DNA from: Kistimonas sp. bin40
GTDB lineage: Bacteria; Pseudomonadota; Gammaproteobacteria; Pseudomonadales; Endozoicomonadaceae
Length of the DNA stretch: 32,854 nt
Direction of reading: 5' to 3'
NCBI GenBank assembly: GCA_002238585.1
Contig: MPMQ01000036.1
Span: 1-32,854, forward strand
The position numbers were made by a program, and so were the translations under genes. Shown here one piece after another: positions 15,836 to 23,486 of the stretch. Below the pieces are notes generated by a model. That model saw only the letters and a program-made list of their open reading frames with translations. It searched no databases and was not told where the DNA came from. Position 1 is the stretch's first letter. Every line of letters begins with the position of its first letter.

Positions 15836-18121
15836 ATGGTCAAGGTGAATGATGAATATCCGGTCACACCGGATGGTAACGTTGATGTTGAGGCCTGGCT
15901 GACCCGCCTGCACGAAAGCCAGTTAAAGAAAGGGGGAGAAAGTATACGCGACCTTCCGCAGTTGCTGCGTGCCTGCGATGTCGTGCGTCAGACAGCCGCC
16001 AATCCTGCCACTTCCGTACCCGGCAGCATCTGGTCCCGACAACAGGGCATGCTCTCCATCGGCCTGCAGATGGTGGAGATTCTGGTGAATCTCAAGCTGG
16101 ATCAACCCTCGCTGGTCGCGGCCATACTCTACCGTGCCGTACGCGACAACTGCCTGACTCTCGCCGCCGTCAAAAAAGGCTTCGGTGACCAGGTAGCCGG
16201 GCTGGTGGAAGGGGTGCTGGGTATGGCCGTCGTCAGCACATTGCAAGATTGCGAGCAGGCCCGTAAATGGCGGGAGCAGGAGCAGGTCGAGCAGATACGC
16301 AAGATGCTCATCGCCATTGTGAACGATGTCAGGGTGGCACTGATCAAACTGGCAGAGCGCACCTGCGCCATACGCAGCGTCAAACAGGCTGACCGGGAAC
16401 GGCAGTTGCGTGTGGCCCGGGAAGTGTCCGAGATCCATGCCCCCCTGGCGCGCCGTCTGGGTGTCGGCTGTATCAAGTGGGAGCTGGAAGACCTGGCGTT
16501 TCGTTATATGCGTCCACACGAATACAAAAAGATAGCCCGGCTGCTGGACGAAAGGCGCGTGGATCGGGAACTGTATTTGCAGGATGTCATGACCCGCGTG
16601 CAACAGGCGCTGGCCGCAGAGGGCATTGAGGCCGAGGTCAGTGGACGCAACAAAAACATCTACAGCATCTGGCGCAAGATGCAACGCAAGGGTGTCGAGT
16701 TCGAGGGACTCTACGACATACGTGCCTTGCGGATTCACGTCCATGAGCTGCAGCAATGTTATGCCGCCCTGGGTGTGGTGCACAGCATGTGGAGCCCCGT
16801 CCCGCATGAATTTGATGACTACATAGCCACGCCCAAGGCCAATGGCTACCAGTCTTTGCACACGGCGGTTCTCGGATGCAAGGGCAAAACGCTGGAGGTT
16901 CAGATTCGCACCCATGACATGCACGAAGATGCCGAACTGGGTGTGTGCGCGCACTGGAAGTACAAGGATTCCAGCCCGAAAGGTAGATACAACGACAGCC
17001 ATGAGCAGAAGCTGGGCTGGTTGCGGCAGGTGATCACCTGGCAGGTCGAGATTGGTCAGGGTGTGGAGTCCCTTGCCGACCTCTGGCGACTGGATGTTGA
17101 ACCCGACCGGGTGTACGTCTTCACACGCGATGGCCATGTGGTGGATCTGCCGGCCGGAGCTACACCGGTTGACTTTGCCTACCGGGTCCATACCGAAGTC
17201 GGGCACCGCTGCTGTGGTGCGCGGGTGGGCGGACGTATAGTTCCGCTCAACACCTGTCTGAACACCGGCGACCAGGTGGAAATCATGACGGCTGGCCAGG
17301 CATCTCCCAGCCGTGACTGGCTCAATTCAAGCCAGGGCTATGTCTGCACCAGCCGCGCACGCGCCAAAATAACCAACTGGTTCCGCCGTCAGAACAGGGA
17401 AGCCAACATGGAAGCGGGACGCTCCATGCTGGATGCCGAATTCCGGCGGCTGGGGCTGAGCACTGGCTCTTACGGGGTGCTGGCGGAAAGCCTGGCCCTG
17501 GACTCACCAGAAGAGTTGTTTGCCAGAGTCGGCGGTGGTGATCTGCGCACTTTGCAGGTGGTGCAGGCCGCGCAACGCCTGGAAGCCAGGTCATCACCGG
17601 CAGAACCGCAATTCTTTTCCAGCGCGCGGGTACCGCTCACCAAGCCCAGGACCAGTAACGAAGGGGACGGCATCCGGGTGGAAGGCGTGGGCCGGCTGCT
17701 GGCACAGATGGCGCGCTGTTGTCAGCCTGTTCCCGGCGATCCGATTTCAGGCTATGTCACCCTGGGACGCGGCGTGTCGGTGCATAGATCGGATTGCGGC
17801 AACTTTCTGCGCATGCAGCAGGACGAGCCTTGCCGCATCATTGATGTCGGCTGGCAGCGGGGCGAGAAGAAGAGTACCTGGCCCGTCTCTGTGCGCGTGG
17901 ATGCCTATGACCGCGCCGGACTCTTGCGTGATATAACCCTGGTGTTGGCCAACGAGAAAATAAACGTCACCGATCTGGAATCCCACCGGCTCAACGAGGA
18001 CAATCTGTCACGTCTGTCACTGGTGCTGGAAGTGCCCGATCTGTGCACCCTGGGACGCGTTCTCAATGGCATTTCCCAGCTGTCCAATGTGCTCGATGTC
18101 TGGCGCCAGACCGACGCCTGA
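15836..18121 (+). CDS. relA: RelA-type GTP pyrophosphokinase, (p)ppGpp synthetase I
   Basis: This 761-aa protein (E. coli RelA is 744) makes pppGpp/ppGpp from GTP/GDP and ATP when ribosomes stall on uncharged tRNA. The start MVKVNDEYPV matches the MV-VR opening of gammaproteobacterial RelA. The N-terminal pseudo-hydrolase domain has AAILYRAVRDN (about 94-105) where bifunctional SpoT/Rel keep an HD dyad, so hydrolase activity is probably lost. The synthetase region includes YSIWRKMQRK, YDIRALRI, HEFDDYIATPKANGYQSLHT (about 324-343) and MHEDAELGVCAHWKYK. The acidic EFDD signature is typical of monofunctional RelA. A TGS domain (RVYVFTRDGHVVDLPAGATP, about 423-442) follows. The zinc-finger region has CCQPVPGD, and a C-terminal ACT/RRM domain (about 685-755) completes the ribosome-binding half. 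The gene is divergent from the TPR-like gene and has no partner in an operon. Confidence 0.96.
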   Translation: MVKVNDEYPVTPDGNVDVEAWLTRLHESQLKKGGESIRDLPQLLRACDVVRQTAANPATSVPGSIWSRQQGMLSIGLQMVEILVNLKLDQPSLVAAILYRAVRDNCLTLAAVKKGFGDQVAGLVEGVLGMAVVSTLQDCEQARKWREQEQVEQIRKMLIAIVNDVRVALIKLAERTCAIRSVKQADRERQLRVAREVSEIHAPLARRLGVGCIKWELEDLAFRYMRPHEYKKIARLLDERRVDRELYLQDVMTRVQQALAAEGIEAEVSGRNKNIYSIWRKMQRKGVEFEGLYDIRALRIHVHELQQCYAALGVVHSMWSPVPHEFDDYIATPKANGYQSLHTAVLGCKGKTLEVQIRTHDMHEDAELGVCAHWKYKDSSPKGRYNDSHEQKLGWLRQVITWQVEIGQGVESLADLWRLDVEPDRVYVFTRDGHVVDLPAGATPVDFAYRVHTEVGHRCCGARVGGRIVPLNTCLNTGDQVEIMTAGQASPSRDWLNSSQGYVCTSRARAKITNWFRRQNREANMEAGRSMLDAEFRRLGLSTGSYGVLAESLALDSPEELFARVGGGDLRTLQVVQAAQRLEARSSPAEPQFFSSARVPLTKPRTSNEGDGIRVEGVGRLLAQMARCCQPVPGDPISGYVTLGRGVSVHRSDCGNFLRMQQDEPCRIIDVGWQRGEKKSTWPVSVRVDAYDRAGLLRDITLVLANEKINVTDLESHRLNEDNLSRLSLVLEVPDLCTLGRVLNGISQLSNVLDVWRQTDA

Positions 18122-18158
18122 TCCTTGCCAGGGCGGCCCCCGGGCACATGGCTGGCAA

Positions 18159-18184
18159 GGGGGGCTGTTGGAAAACAGCCCCCC
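18159..18184 (+). terminator. Probable relA terminator hairpin
   Basis: GGGGGGCTGTT (18159-18169) pairs perfectly with AACAGCCCCCC (18174-18184) around a GGAA tetraloop, 38 bases after the relA stop. No T-run follows; stem strength and position suggest a terminator or mRNA-protecting structure. Confidence 0.6.
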
Positions 18185-18266
18185 GGGACAGGCGTTGCTG
18201 TCCATGCACAAACAGGGATCTGTGCGTCCGGGTGCCGTTGGCAACATGAAAAAGTCAATACAAAAC

Positions 18267-18294
18267 GCTCCACTGCCTGGGAGGTCAGTGGAGC
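18267..18294. repeat. Inverted repeat downstream of relA
   Basis: GCTCCACTG (18267-18275) and CAGTGGAGC (18286-18294) are perfect complements with a 10-base loop. This may be a second terminator or a protein-binding palindrome; nothing decides between them. Confidence 0.45.
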
Positions 18295-18822
18295 CCTGTT
18301 CCCCTCGCGTTCCAGGATGATAACGACCATAGCCGTTCATCGGGAAGGCAATAAAAAGACCATCGGCGTCTGTCATAAGGCGTGAGAAAAGACGACCGGG
18401 AAAACAACCAGACGCTGCTCAACGGCAGCCCCTGGAGCCCGGTTCCAGGTGCCGGTGACACCCTGGCCCGTTGTCATCTGGCAGGCTTCAGGTGGCGACA
18501 GGCCGGCGTCCGGAACCCGCGCCAATCCGCAGTCCCATGACACCTCACCGGCCGGGCCTGGCCAGGCGGCTGTCCCCTGTGGCTATGAGGCTTCCTCTGT
18601 CGAGGTCTGGCGTAATGCCGTCAGGTTTCAGGACGCCATTGAATGGGCTCCCGGGAATAAAAAAAGGACTGGCCCGGCGGCATAACAGCCGTCGCCAGCT
18701 GACCTGTCGGCCTGGCTGCGTGCCGCAGATCCTGTTGCTAAAATCCAGCAGGGTTCCGCATAGAAGCAGAGGCCAGTGCTGACAAAGGACAATGAAAAAA
18801 GCACATCAAGGGATTGTTCGTC

Positions 18823-20247
18823 ATGAGCAGGAAAATCGCCATTCACTGGTTTCGTCAGGATTTGAGACTGTCTGACAATCCAGCATTTACCCATGCTGCA
18901 CAGCACGGCTCTGTGCTCCCCATATACATTCTTGATGATGACAATGCTGGAGATTATGCATTGGGGGGCGCCAGCCGCTGGTGGCTTCATCATTCCTTGA
19001 CATCACTCAGTCAATCACTGGGCGGCCAGTTGTCGGTATATCGGGGAGACCCCATGGACATCCTGGCAGATATCCTTGCGCGTTATGATGTCGAGGCCGT
19101 TTATTGGAACCGGTGTTATGAGCCATGGAGAATCACCCGTGACGCACTGATCAAAGCCCGTCTGCAACGCGAGGGCGTTACAGTAAAAAGCAGCAATGGC
19201 TCCTTACTCTGGGAGCCATGGACCATCAAGAAAGCAGACGGCAGTCCTTATAAAGTCTTCACGCCTTTTTACAACAAAGGATGCCTTCGGGCGGCGCCAC
19301 CACGCACACCACTGCCAGAGCCCCGTATTGAAAGCCATGTGCGTGACGATCAGGCTTGTACCCGGATTGAACAGCTTGATCTTCTTCCCGCCATACGCTG
19401 GGACAAAAAACTGGAGTCACATTGGTGCATCGGCGAGTCAGCCGCCTATGAACGCTTCACGAATTTTATGGATGCGGCTCTGGAACACTACAAAGGCGGG
19501 CGCGACCTGCCCGCCAAGCCTTATGTTTCAGGACTGTCACCTTCCCTGCACTTCGGCGAGGTCTCACCCCATCAGCTGTGGCACGGCATTCGCGCCTTCA
19601 ATGATGACAACAATGTGGATCATTTCTGTAGCGAGCTGGGATGGCGCGAGTTCTCTTACAGCCAGCTCTACTATTTTCCTGAACTGCCGCACAGCAATTG
19701 GCAGTCGAAATTCGATGCCTTCCCATGGCGCGATGATGAAACAGCACTCAAAGCCTGGCAAACGGGTCGCACAGGTATCCCCATGGTGGATGCCGGTATG
19801 CGACAACTCTGGCAGACCGGGTATATGCATAACCGGGTACGCATGATTGTCGGCTCATTTTTGGTCAAGAATCTGCGACTGCACTGGCGTCATGGCGAGC
19901 GCTGGTTCTGGGATACGCTGGTGGATGCCGACCTTGCCAGCAACAGTGCCAGCTGGCAGTGGATTGCAGGTTGCGGTGCAGATGCCGCTCCTTATTTCCG
20001 TATTTTCAATCCCGTCACCCAAGGCAAAAGGTTTGATCCGGATGGCAACTATGTGCGCAGATTTATACCGGAACTTTCCCGGCTTCCCGATAAATATCTG
20101 TTCAGTCCATGGGAAGCTCCAGCCCCTGTTCTGCAAGAGGCCGGCATAACATTGGGCTCAACCTATCCCACCCCTGTTATCGATTTGAAAGCATCGCGTC
20201 AAACCGCGCTGGAAGCATTCCAATCCTTGAAAAATAGAGAGGGATGA
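18823..20247 (+). CDS. phrB: Deoxyribodipyrimidine (CPD) photolyase
   Basis: This 474-aa flavoprotein uses light to reverse cyclobutane pyrimidine dimers. The N-terminal alpha/beta domain starts IHWFRQDLRLSDNPA, the classic photolyase opening, and binds the antenna cofactor. The helical C-terminal domain carries the FAD and DNA-binding signature: LHFGEVSPHQLW, SELGWREFSY, TGIPMVDAGMRQLWQTGYMH, NRVRMI, then SNSASWQWIAGCGADAAPYF and FNPVTQGKRFDPDG. The ATG at 18823 is preferred over the in-frame TTG at 18814 because AAGGGA lies nine bases before it and the product then begins MSRKIAIHWF. Its length fits the class I CPD photolyase family. The gene is free-standing and converges with the low-GC operon. 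A cryptochrome reading is less likely given the gammaproteobacterial PhrB-like motifs. Confidence 0.95.
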   Translation: MSRKIAIHWFRQDLRLSDNPAFTHAAQHGSVLPIYILDDDNAGDYALGGASRWWLHHSLTSLSQSLGGQLSVYRGDPMDILADILARYDVEAVYWNRCYEPWRITRDALIKARLQREGVTVKSSNGSLLWEPWTIKKADGSPYKVFTPFYNKGCLRAAPPRTPLPEPRIESHVRDDQACTRIEQLDLLPAIRWDKKLESHWCIGESAAYERFTNFMDAALEHYKGGRDLPAKPYVSGLSPSLHFGEVSPHQLWHGIRAFNDDNNVDHFCSELGWREFSYSQLYYFPELPHSNWQSKFDAFPWRDDETALKAWQTGRTGIPMVDAGMRQLWQTGYMHNRVRMIVGSFLVKNLRLHWRHGERWFWDTLVDADLASNSASWQWIAGCGADAAPYFRIFNPVTQGKRFDPDGNYVRRFIPELSRLPDKYLFSPWEAPAPVLQEAGITLGSTYPTPVIDLKASRQTALEAFQSLKNREG

Positions 20248-20288
20248 GCCAAGTGGGCTTTTCTCCTGGTAATCAGCACCTGAAAAAG

Positions 20289-20346
20289 TTGTTGCAGGCA
20301 CCTGTCCAGAGATGAGAAACACATCACCAGGTGCCCGTGTAACAAC
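20289..20346. terminator. Inverted repeat between convergent genes, possible bidirectional terminator
   Basis: GGCACCTG (20297-20304) pairs with CAGGTGCC (20328-20335). The flanks GTTGTT and AACAAC extend the stem with mismatches, and both ends carry A/T-rich GAAAAA tracts. It sits between the 3' end of phrB and the 3' end of the minus-strand operon, a natural place for a shared terminator. Confidence 0.5.
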
Positions 20347-20445
20347 CTGAAAAAACCGTAGCATCCATGACTCCGACTTGAATTCAGTGGACGAAGCGGA
20401 TTGTGGCTACTCGGATCTCTCAAGTTTTTCGGGAGACTTGTCGCC

Positions 20446-21537
20446 TCAGTCCGTACAGCTCACGCCTTTTGCTACCCTGTGCAGATCCTTCATGGCAGTG
20501 AGATCAACATGGGACTTTTCAAAGAAATCCTGTTGATAAGAGCCTCTGTACTTTGTTGCCAACATGCCTTCGTAAATGAGTCTACAGGCCATATGGGACA
20601 TGCGTCCATGCATGGATAATGTCTCATACCCCCTGTGCACCTTTGAGCGACAATCATCTATCAAGTTTTCAATTTTCTTTTTTTCGGAAATTGTAACAGA
20701 ATCCAAGTCCTTTATTTTTGAAAACCCTAATAAAAGGCGTTGGATAACAAAAACAGAATGATATATTCCTGGCATATGCCTGAGATCCTGTCTCAAAGGA
20801 GAAGGGAACCTTTCTGTTTCAGGGTTCAACACCAGTTCATGATCAAGATTGATCAAGAAAAGATACGCATGCGCGCTCTCGTGTATGTATTTGTCCAGAA
20901 CGTCAACCCAGTCTGAATTCCATGCTGAATTAATCAAAATAAAGGATTGAATAAGATTTCCTGTAAGACTTAGAAAAGAAAACTCATCCGAGTCTTGTGT
21001 CGAAAAAAAGCCTATATTTCTTACTAAAGCCGCACTCTCTTCAAAAAGACTCTGACTGGACTCTCTCAGAACGCCCATTCCCTTTTTCAGAAGATTCAGT
21101 GCACTTTGATACTGATCATAAGGTGGTCTTTGAAAGGACACTCTCATTTTTTCCTGATGCTTGACTCCCTCTCCAGAGGCAATGGAAGCATACAGATCAT
21201 CGATTAAAGATCCACATTTCTCATTGCTGGATCCAATATAATACCCCACTGATTCATCCAGACAGAAATGCCTTTTTATAGACTGGAGTGCCGAAACAAC
21301 ATCATCTTTTTCGCATAAGGAAACCGCTTTATTATAGGCAAAGCATTTTATCCCGTTGAACTGTGCGGACGGTGTTTTCTGTACTTCAGCAAAAAGATCA
21401 TCTGTAGCAATCGACCCATCATATTCCTTTATCTGTTTCAGAAGGTCAACATATGCATTTTTTAATCGCGTCTGAAATGCACAGTGCAAAAGATCTGCAA
21501 CCTGAGCGTCAGGAACGAAACGAGGTGTCATCATCAT
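20446..21537 (-). CDS. HExxH protein resembling aKG-HExxH-type peptide beta-hydroxylases
   Basis: This 363-aa protein has the metal-binding motif H219-E220-S-A-H223 within KYIHESAHAYLFL. About 25 residues later comes SPLRQDLRHMPGIYHSVFV, with a third candidate ligand at H260. The spacing and the SPLR-x-D-x-R-x(2)-PGI-x-H-x-VFV pattern match the HEXXH-motif family linked to natural-product clusters (TIGR04267-like, as I recall). Some members of that family are iron/2-oxoglutarate peptide beta-hydroxylases rather than zinc proteases. No signal peptide is seen, so it should be cytoplasmic. The start ATG lies six bases after the MFS stop, so translation is probably coupled. It is the last gene of a four-gene, AT-rich minus-strand operon with a small peptide, a CMD-family protein and an exporter. 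This context supports peptide modification. A zinc metalloprotease is the main alternative. Confidence 0.75.
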   Translation of the reverse strand: MMMTPRFVPDAQVADLLHCAFQTRLKNAYVDLLKQIKEYDGSIATDDLFAEVQKTPSAQFNGIKCFAYNKAVSLCEKDDVVSALQSIKRHFCLDESVGYYIGSSNEKCGSLIDDLYASIASGEGVKHQEKMRVSFQRPPYDQYQSALNLLKKGMGVLRESSQSLFEESAALVRNIGFFSTQDSDEFSFLSLTGNLIQSFILINSAWNSDWVDVLDKYIHESAHAYLFLINLDHELVLNPETERFPSPLRQDLRHMPGIYHSVFVIQRLLLGFSKIKDLDSVTISEKKKIENLIDDCRSKVHRGYETLSMHGRMSHMACRLIYEGMLATKYRGSYQQDFFEKSHVDLTAMKDLHRVAKGVSCTD

Positions 21538-21543
21538 AGTCCG

Positions 21544-22833
21544 CTACTGTGAGAACAAATTCCTGTAATTGCTATTATAATGTTCTTTTTCCTTGCAATT
21601 CAGCATTTCCTTTAAACTTCCTGAAAAGCATACACAGGTTATAGCAAGGACAAAAAAGATCAAAAAACACTCTATGATTTGAATTTCACTAAACACACCA
21701 AACATTTTCTTTGAAACATAAATGCCAGCAGGAGCAGATAGTGTACAGAAGAAAAGAAGAAATGACTCCATATACCCTCTGTATCCATCCGGTATGGCCA
21801 TGGCTCTTTGTGTGCTGACAACAATATTGAACAAACTCAAGCCTGCACCAATACCAATTGCGCAAAGTATTTTCAAAAAGACGCTGGGATACTCCAGAAC
21901 TCCAAAAAGATACAAGAAAACCGCCATGAAAACTATTCCAGAAGAAGCAGCAATGTGGTTGTTGAAAACACTGGATATAGCCTGAACCAAGTAGACAGAT
22001 GAAAAAAGCATGCCAGCACCAATGGCCAGCTCAATAGTCGCGGCATCGGCGACAGTTCCGCCGTGATTGACGTAGTAAGAGGGAAGGAGAAAAAAAATAA
22101 AAGGGACAAACAAAAAGTTGGCACAACAGGAACACAACGCCAAGGATCGCTCTGCGGGAATCTTCCACAAAATCATAGCCAGCTTGAAAAAAATAAGCGA
22201 CGAATTTTCTCCCCTCTTTCCTTTTGATCCATGCTCCCCTTCCGTTTTTTCCCTACCCAGTCTTACCGAAGCAGCCACGGCTACTAGTGCGAAAAATGAG
22301 GCCGCCAACATGATGTAGATTCCGCTAAAGAACAACACGATGTAGCCACCAAGGACAGGTCCCAGAACCAGTCCAAGAAGAAATGATGAAGATTTCAGCT
22401 TGAATCCAAGACCAATGCACTTCTCATCTTTCGTTATTTCAGGAATAACGGCAGTCGCCATAGGCATAAGGATAGAGGCCACCAAGCTGGATATGACTCC
22501 GACAACCAAAAGAAACAGGTAGGCTGCTCTGTCCACACCATAGAGGAAAAAAAACCAGGTGCTGACAGAACACAATAGATTTATACCACTGACGTGGAAC
22601 AACACACTTTTTTTGTTGAACCTTTCAAGAACAATGCCCGAAACCGGCATAAAAACTGTGGTAACAGTCCATATTGCAATGAGAACATTAGCAAGATACT
22701 CTTCTTCGCCAGTTATCTGAACAAAAAACCACGCACAAAAAACCTGAAACAAGCGAATAGCAACAGTATTCGACAACTCTGAAATCGTGTAGAGAACTAT
22801 CCGCATCCTGTTCTTTTTTTCTTCAGCAGTCAT
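21544..22833 (-). CDS. MFS transporter, putative peptide or metabolite exporter
   Basis: This 429-aa integral membrane protein has about 12 hydrophobic segments, a short polar N-terminus and a charged C-terminal tail (KEMLNCKEKEHYNSNYRN). The loop after the second helix has VLERFNKKSVLF, a variant of the G-x(3)-D/E-R-x-x-(R/K)(R/K) signature between helices 2 and 3 of major facilitator proteins. A charged central loop (GREKTEGEHGSKGKRGEN, about 193-210) separates the two six-helix halves. It resembles the EntS-like/MFS_3 drug and siderophore exporters rather than sugar importers. It lies 29 bases after the CMD-family gene and six bases before the HExxH gene, all on the minus strand, so it probably exports the product of that operon. 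The substrate is not visible from sequence. Confidence 0.85.
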   Translation of the reverse strand: MTAEEKKNRMRIVLYTISELSNTVAIRLFQVFCAWFFVQITGEEEYLANVLIAIWTVTTVFMPVSGIVLERFNKKSVLFHVSGINLLCSVSTWFFFLYGVDRAAYLFLLVVGVISSLVASILMPMATAVIPEITKDEKCIGLGFKLKSSSFLLGLVLGPVLGGYIVLFFSGIYIMLAASFFALVAVAASVRLGREKTEGEHGSKGKRGENSSLIFFKLAMILWKIPAERSLALCSCCANFLFVPFIFFLLPSYYVNHGGTVADAATIELAIGAGMLFSSVYLVQAISSVFNNHIAASSGIVFMAVFLYLFGVLEYPSVFLKILCAIGIGAGLSLFNIVVSTQRAMAIPDGYRGYMESFLLFFCTLSAPAGIYVSKKMFGVFSEIQIIECFLIFFVLAITCVCFSGSLKEMLNCKEKEHYNSNYRNLFSQ

Positions 22834-22862
22834 GAGGTTTCGTTTTTAATAATTTCATCAAA

Positions 22863-23201
22863 TTAAAGAGCAGCATTGATTGCCCTTGCATTTCCTGCAA
22901 AAACACAAACCTGAATAAAAACCTCCTTGATTTCTTCTTCGGTCAGCCCCATATGCAATCCTGCTTTCAGCTGAAACTTCAGCTGATTTTCACACCCTCC
23001 TATAGCTGAAAGAATGCCAAGGGAAACAAGATGCCTGGTCTTGGCGTCCAGAATTTCTCGCGAATAGGCAAAACCGTAAATATCATCAACCAAGTGATCG
23101 ACGAGATCCGGAAATACTGGCCGAAGATTTTCTTGGCCGCGCTTCTGCACATCATCAGAAAACACTTCCAGGATGTTTTTGTGCTTTTCAAACGGGGACA
23201 T
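22863..23201 (-). CDS. Carboxymuconolactone decarboxylase family protein
   Basis: This 112-aa helical protein covers the whole CMD fold: FAYSREILDAKTRHLVSLGI, then a GGCENQLKFQLKAGL helix, then GLTEEEIKEVFIQVCVFAGNARA. This is close to 4-carboxymuconolactone decarboxylase/AhpD relatives. There is no C-x-x-C dyad of the AhpD type; a single Cys sits in GGCENQ. The start is supported by an AAAAGGGG tract five bases ahead of the ATG. No aromatic-catabolism genes are nearby. Its position between the small peptide gene and the exporter suggests a redox or maturation role in the same pathway, which is inference. Confidence 0.85.
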   Translation of the reverse strand: MSPFEKHKNILEVFSDDVQKRGQENLRPVFPDLVDHLVDDIYGFAYSREILDAKTRHLVSLGILSAIGGCENQLKFQLKAGLHMGLTEEEIKEVFIQVCVFAGNARAINAAL

Positions 23202-23304
23202 AAAAACCCCTTTTCGTTATTGAAATACAGATTAGGAGGAGTCGCCATGGCAAACTCCACCCGCACAGTTGCTCAGTTAGCCTTTTGGCAACAGTGGAAA
23301 ACGA

Positions 23305-23466
23305 TTACTGCCCATTTTTCACGGAATTCAATATCTCATTTTTCCTGGTGCTGTCAACTCCTTTTTCCCCAGCAGCCTGTTTTCTTGCTATGGCTCCTGC
23401 ATTTTTTACAGTAACCACAAATGATGCAAAAGTTCCTTTCATGCTCATCTTGTTATTTATTTTCAC
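23305..23466 (-). CDS. Unannotated 53-aa peptide, candidate precursor of the HExxH operon
   Basis: This is a short GTG-started frame of 53 codons plus TAA. It opens with MKINNKMSMKGTF, has a small hydrophobic patch (FASFVVTV, residues 13-20), then AGAIARKQAAGEKG, and ends ILNSVKNGQ. It is basic and has no Cys. The start is chosen because a near-perfect GAGGAGG (23474-23480) lies seven bases upstream, the best ribosome binding site in this stretch. In-frame ATGs follow at residues 7 and 9. It is the first gene of the AT-rich operon, 103 bases before the CMD-family gene. Size, position and neighbours fit a leader-core precursor substrate for the HExxH enzyme. Whether it is modified, and where it would be cleaved, cannot be seen. 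It could also be a small regulatory protein. Confidence 0.6.
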   Translation of the reverse strand: MKINNKMSMKGTFASFVVTVKNAGAIARKQAAGEKGVDSTRKNEILNSVKNGQ

Positions 23467-23473
23467 GATCAGC

Positions 23474-23486
23474 CCTCCTCATTATA
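23474..23486 (-). promoter_or_regulatory. Ribosome binding site of the small peptide, with overlapping TATAAT
   Basis: Reading the minus strand, TATAAT (23486-23481) runs directly into GAGGAGG (23480-23474) and then GTG after seven bases. The Shine-Dalgarno call is strong. TATAAT could be a -10 box with CTGAAT 17 bases upstream as a weak -35. However, transcription from it would start inside the ribosome binding site, so the real promoter is probably further upstream. Confidence 0.55.

Larger units (their letters stand above)
18122..18822. other. Intergenic region between relA and phrB
   Basis: About 700 bp with no gene that I can support. It holds the strong hairpin at 18159-18184, enclosed by an outer pair CCTTGCCAG (18123-18131) and CTGGCAAGG (18152-18160), and a second inverted repeat at 18267-18294. 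The remainder (about 18300-18800) shows GC-rich sequence without a recognisable frame or element. AAGGGA at 18808-18813 is the phrB ribosome binding site. Confidence 0.6.

Noticed and set aside
15836-18121. SpoT/Rel bifunctional identity
   Set aside because: The HD hydrolase motif is replaced by YRAVRDN, and the synthetase has the EFDD signature of RelA.
23000-23266. 88-aa minus-strand frame overlapping the CMD-family gene
   Set aside because: Most of it lies in another frame of the CMD-family coding sequence, whose own frame is a complete known domain with a good ribosome site.
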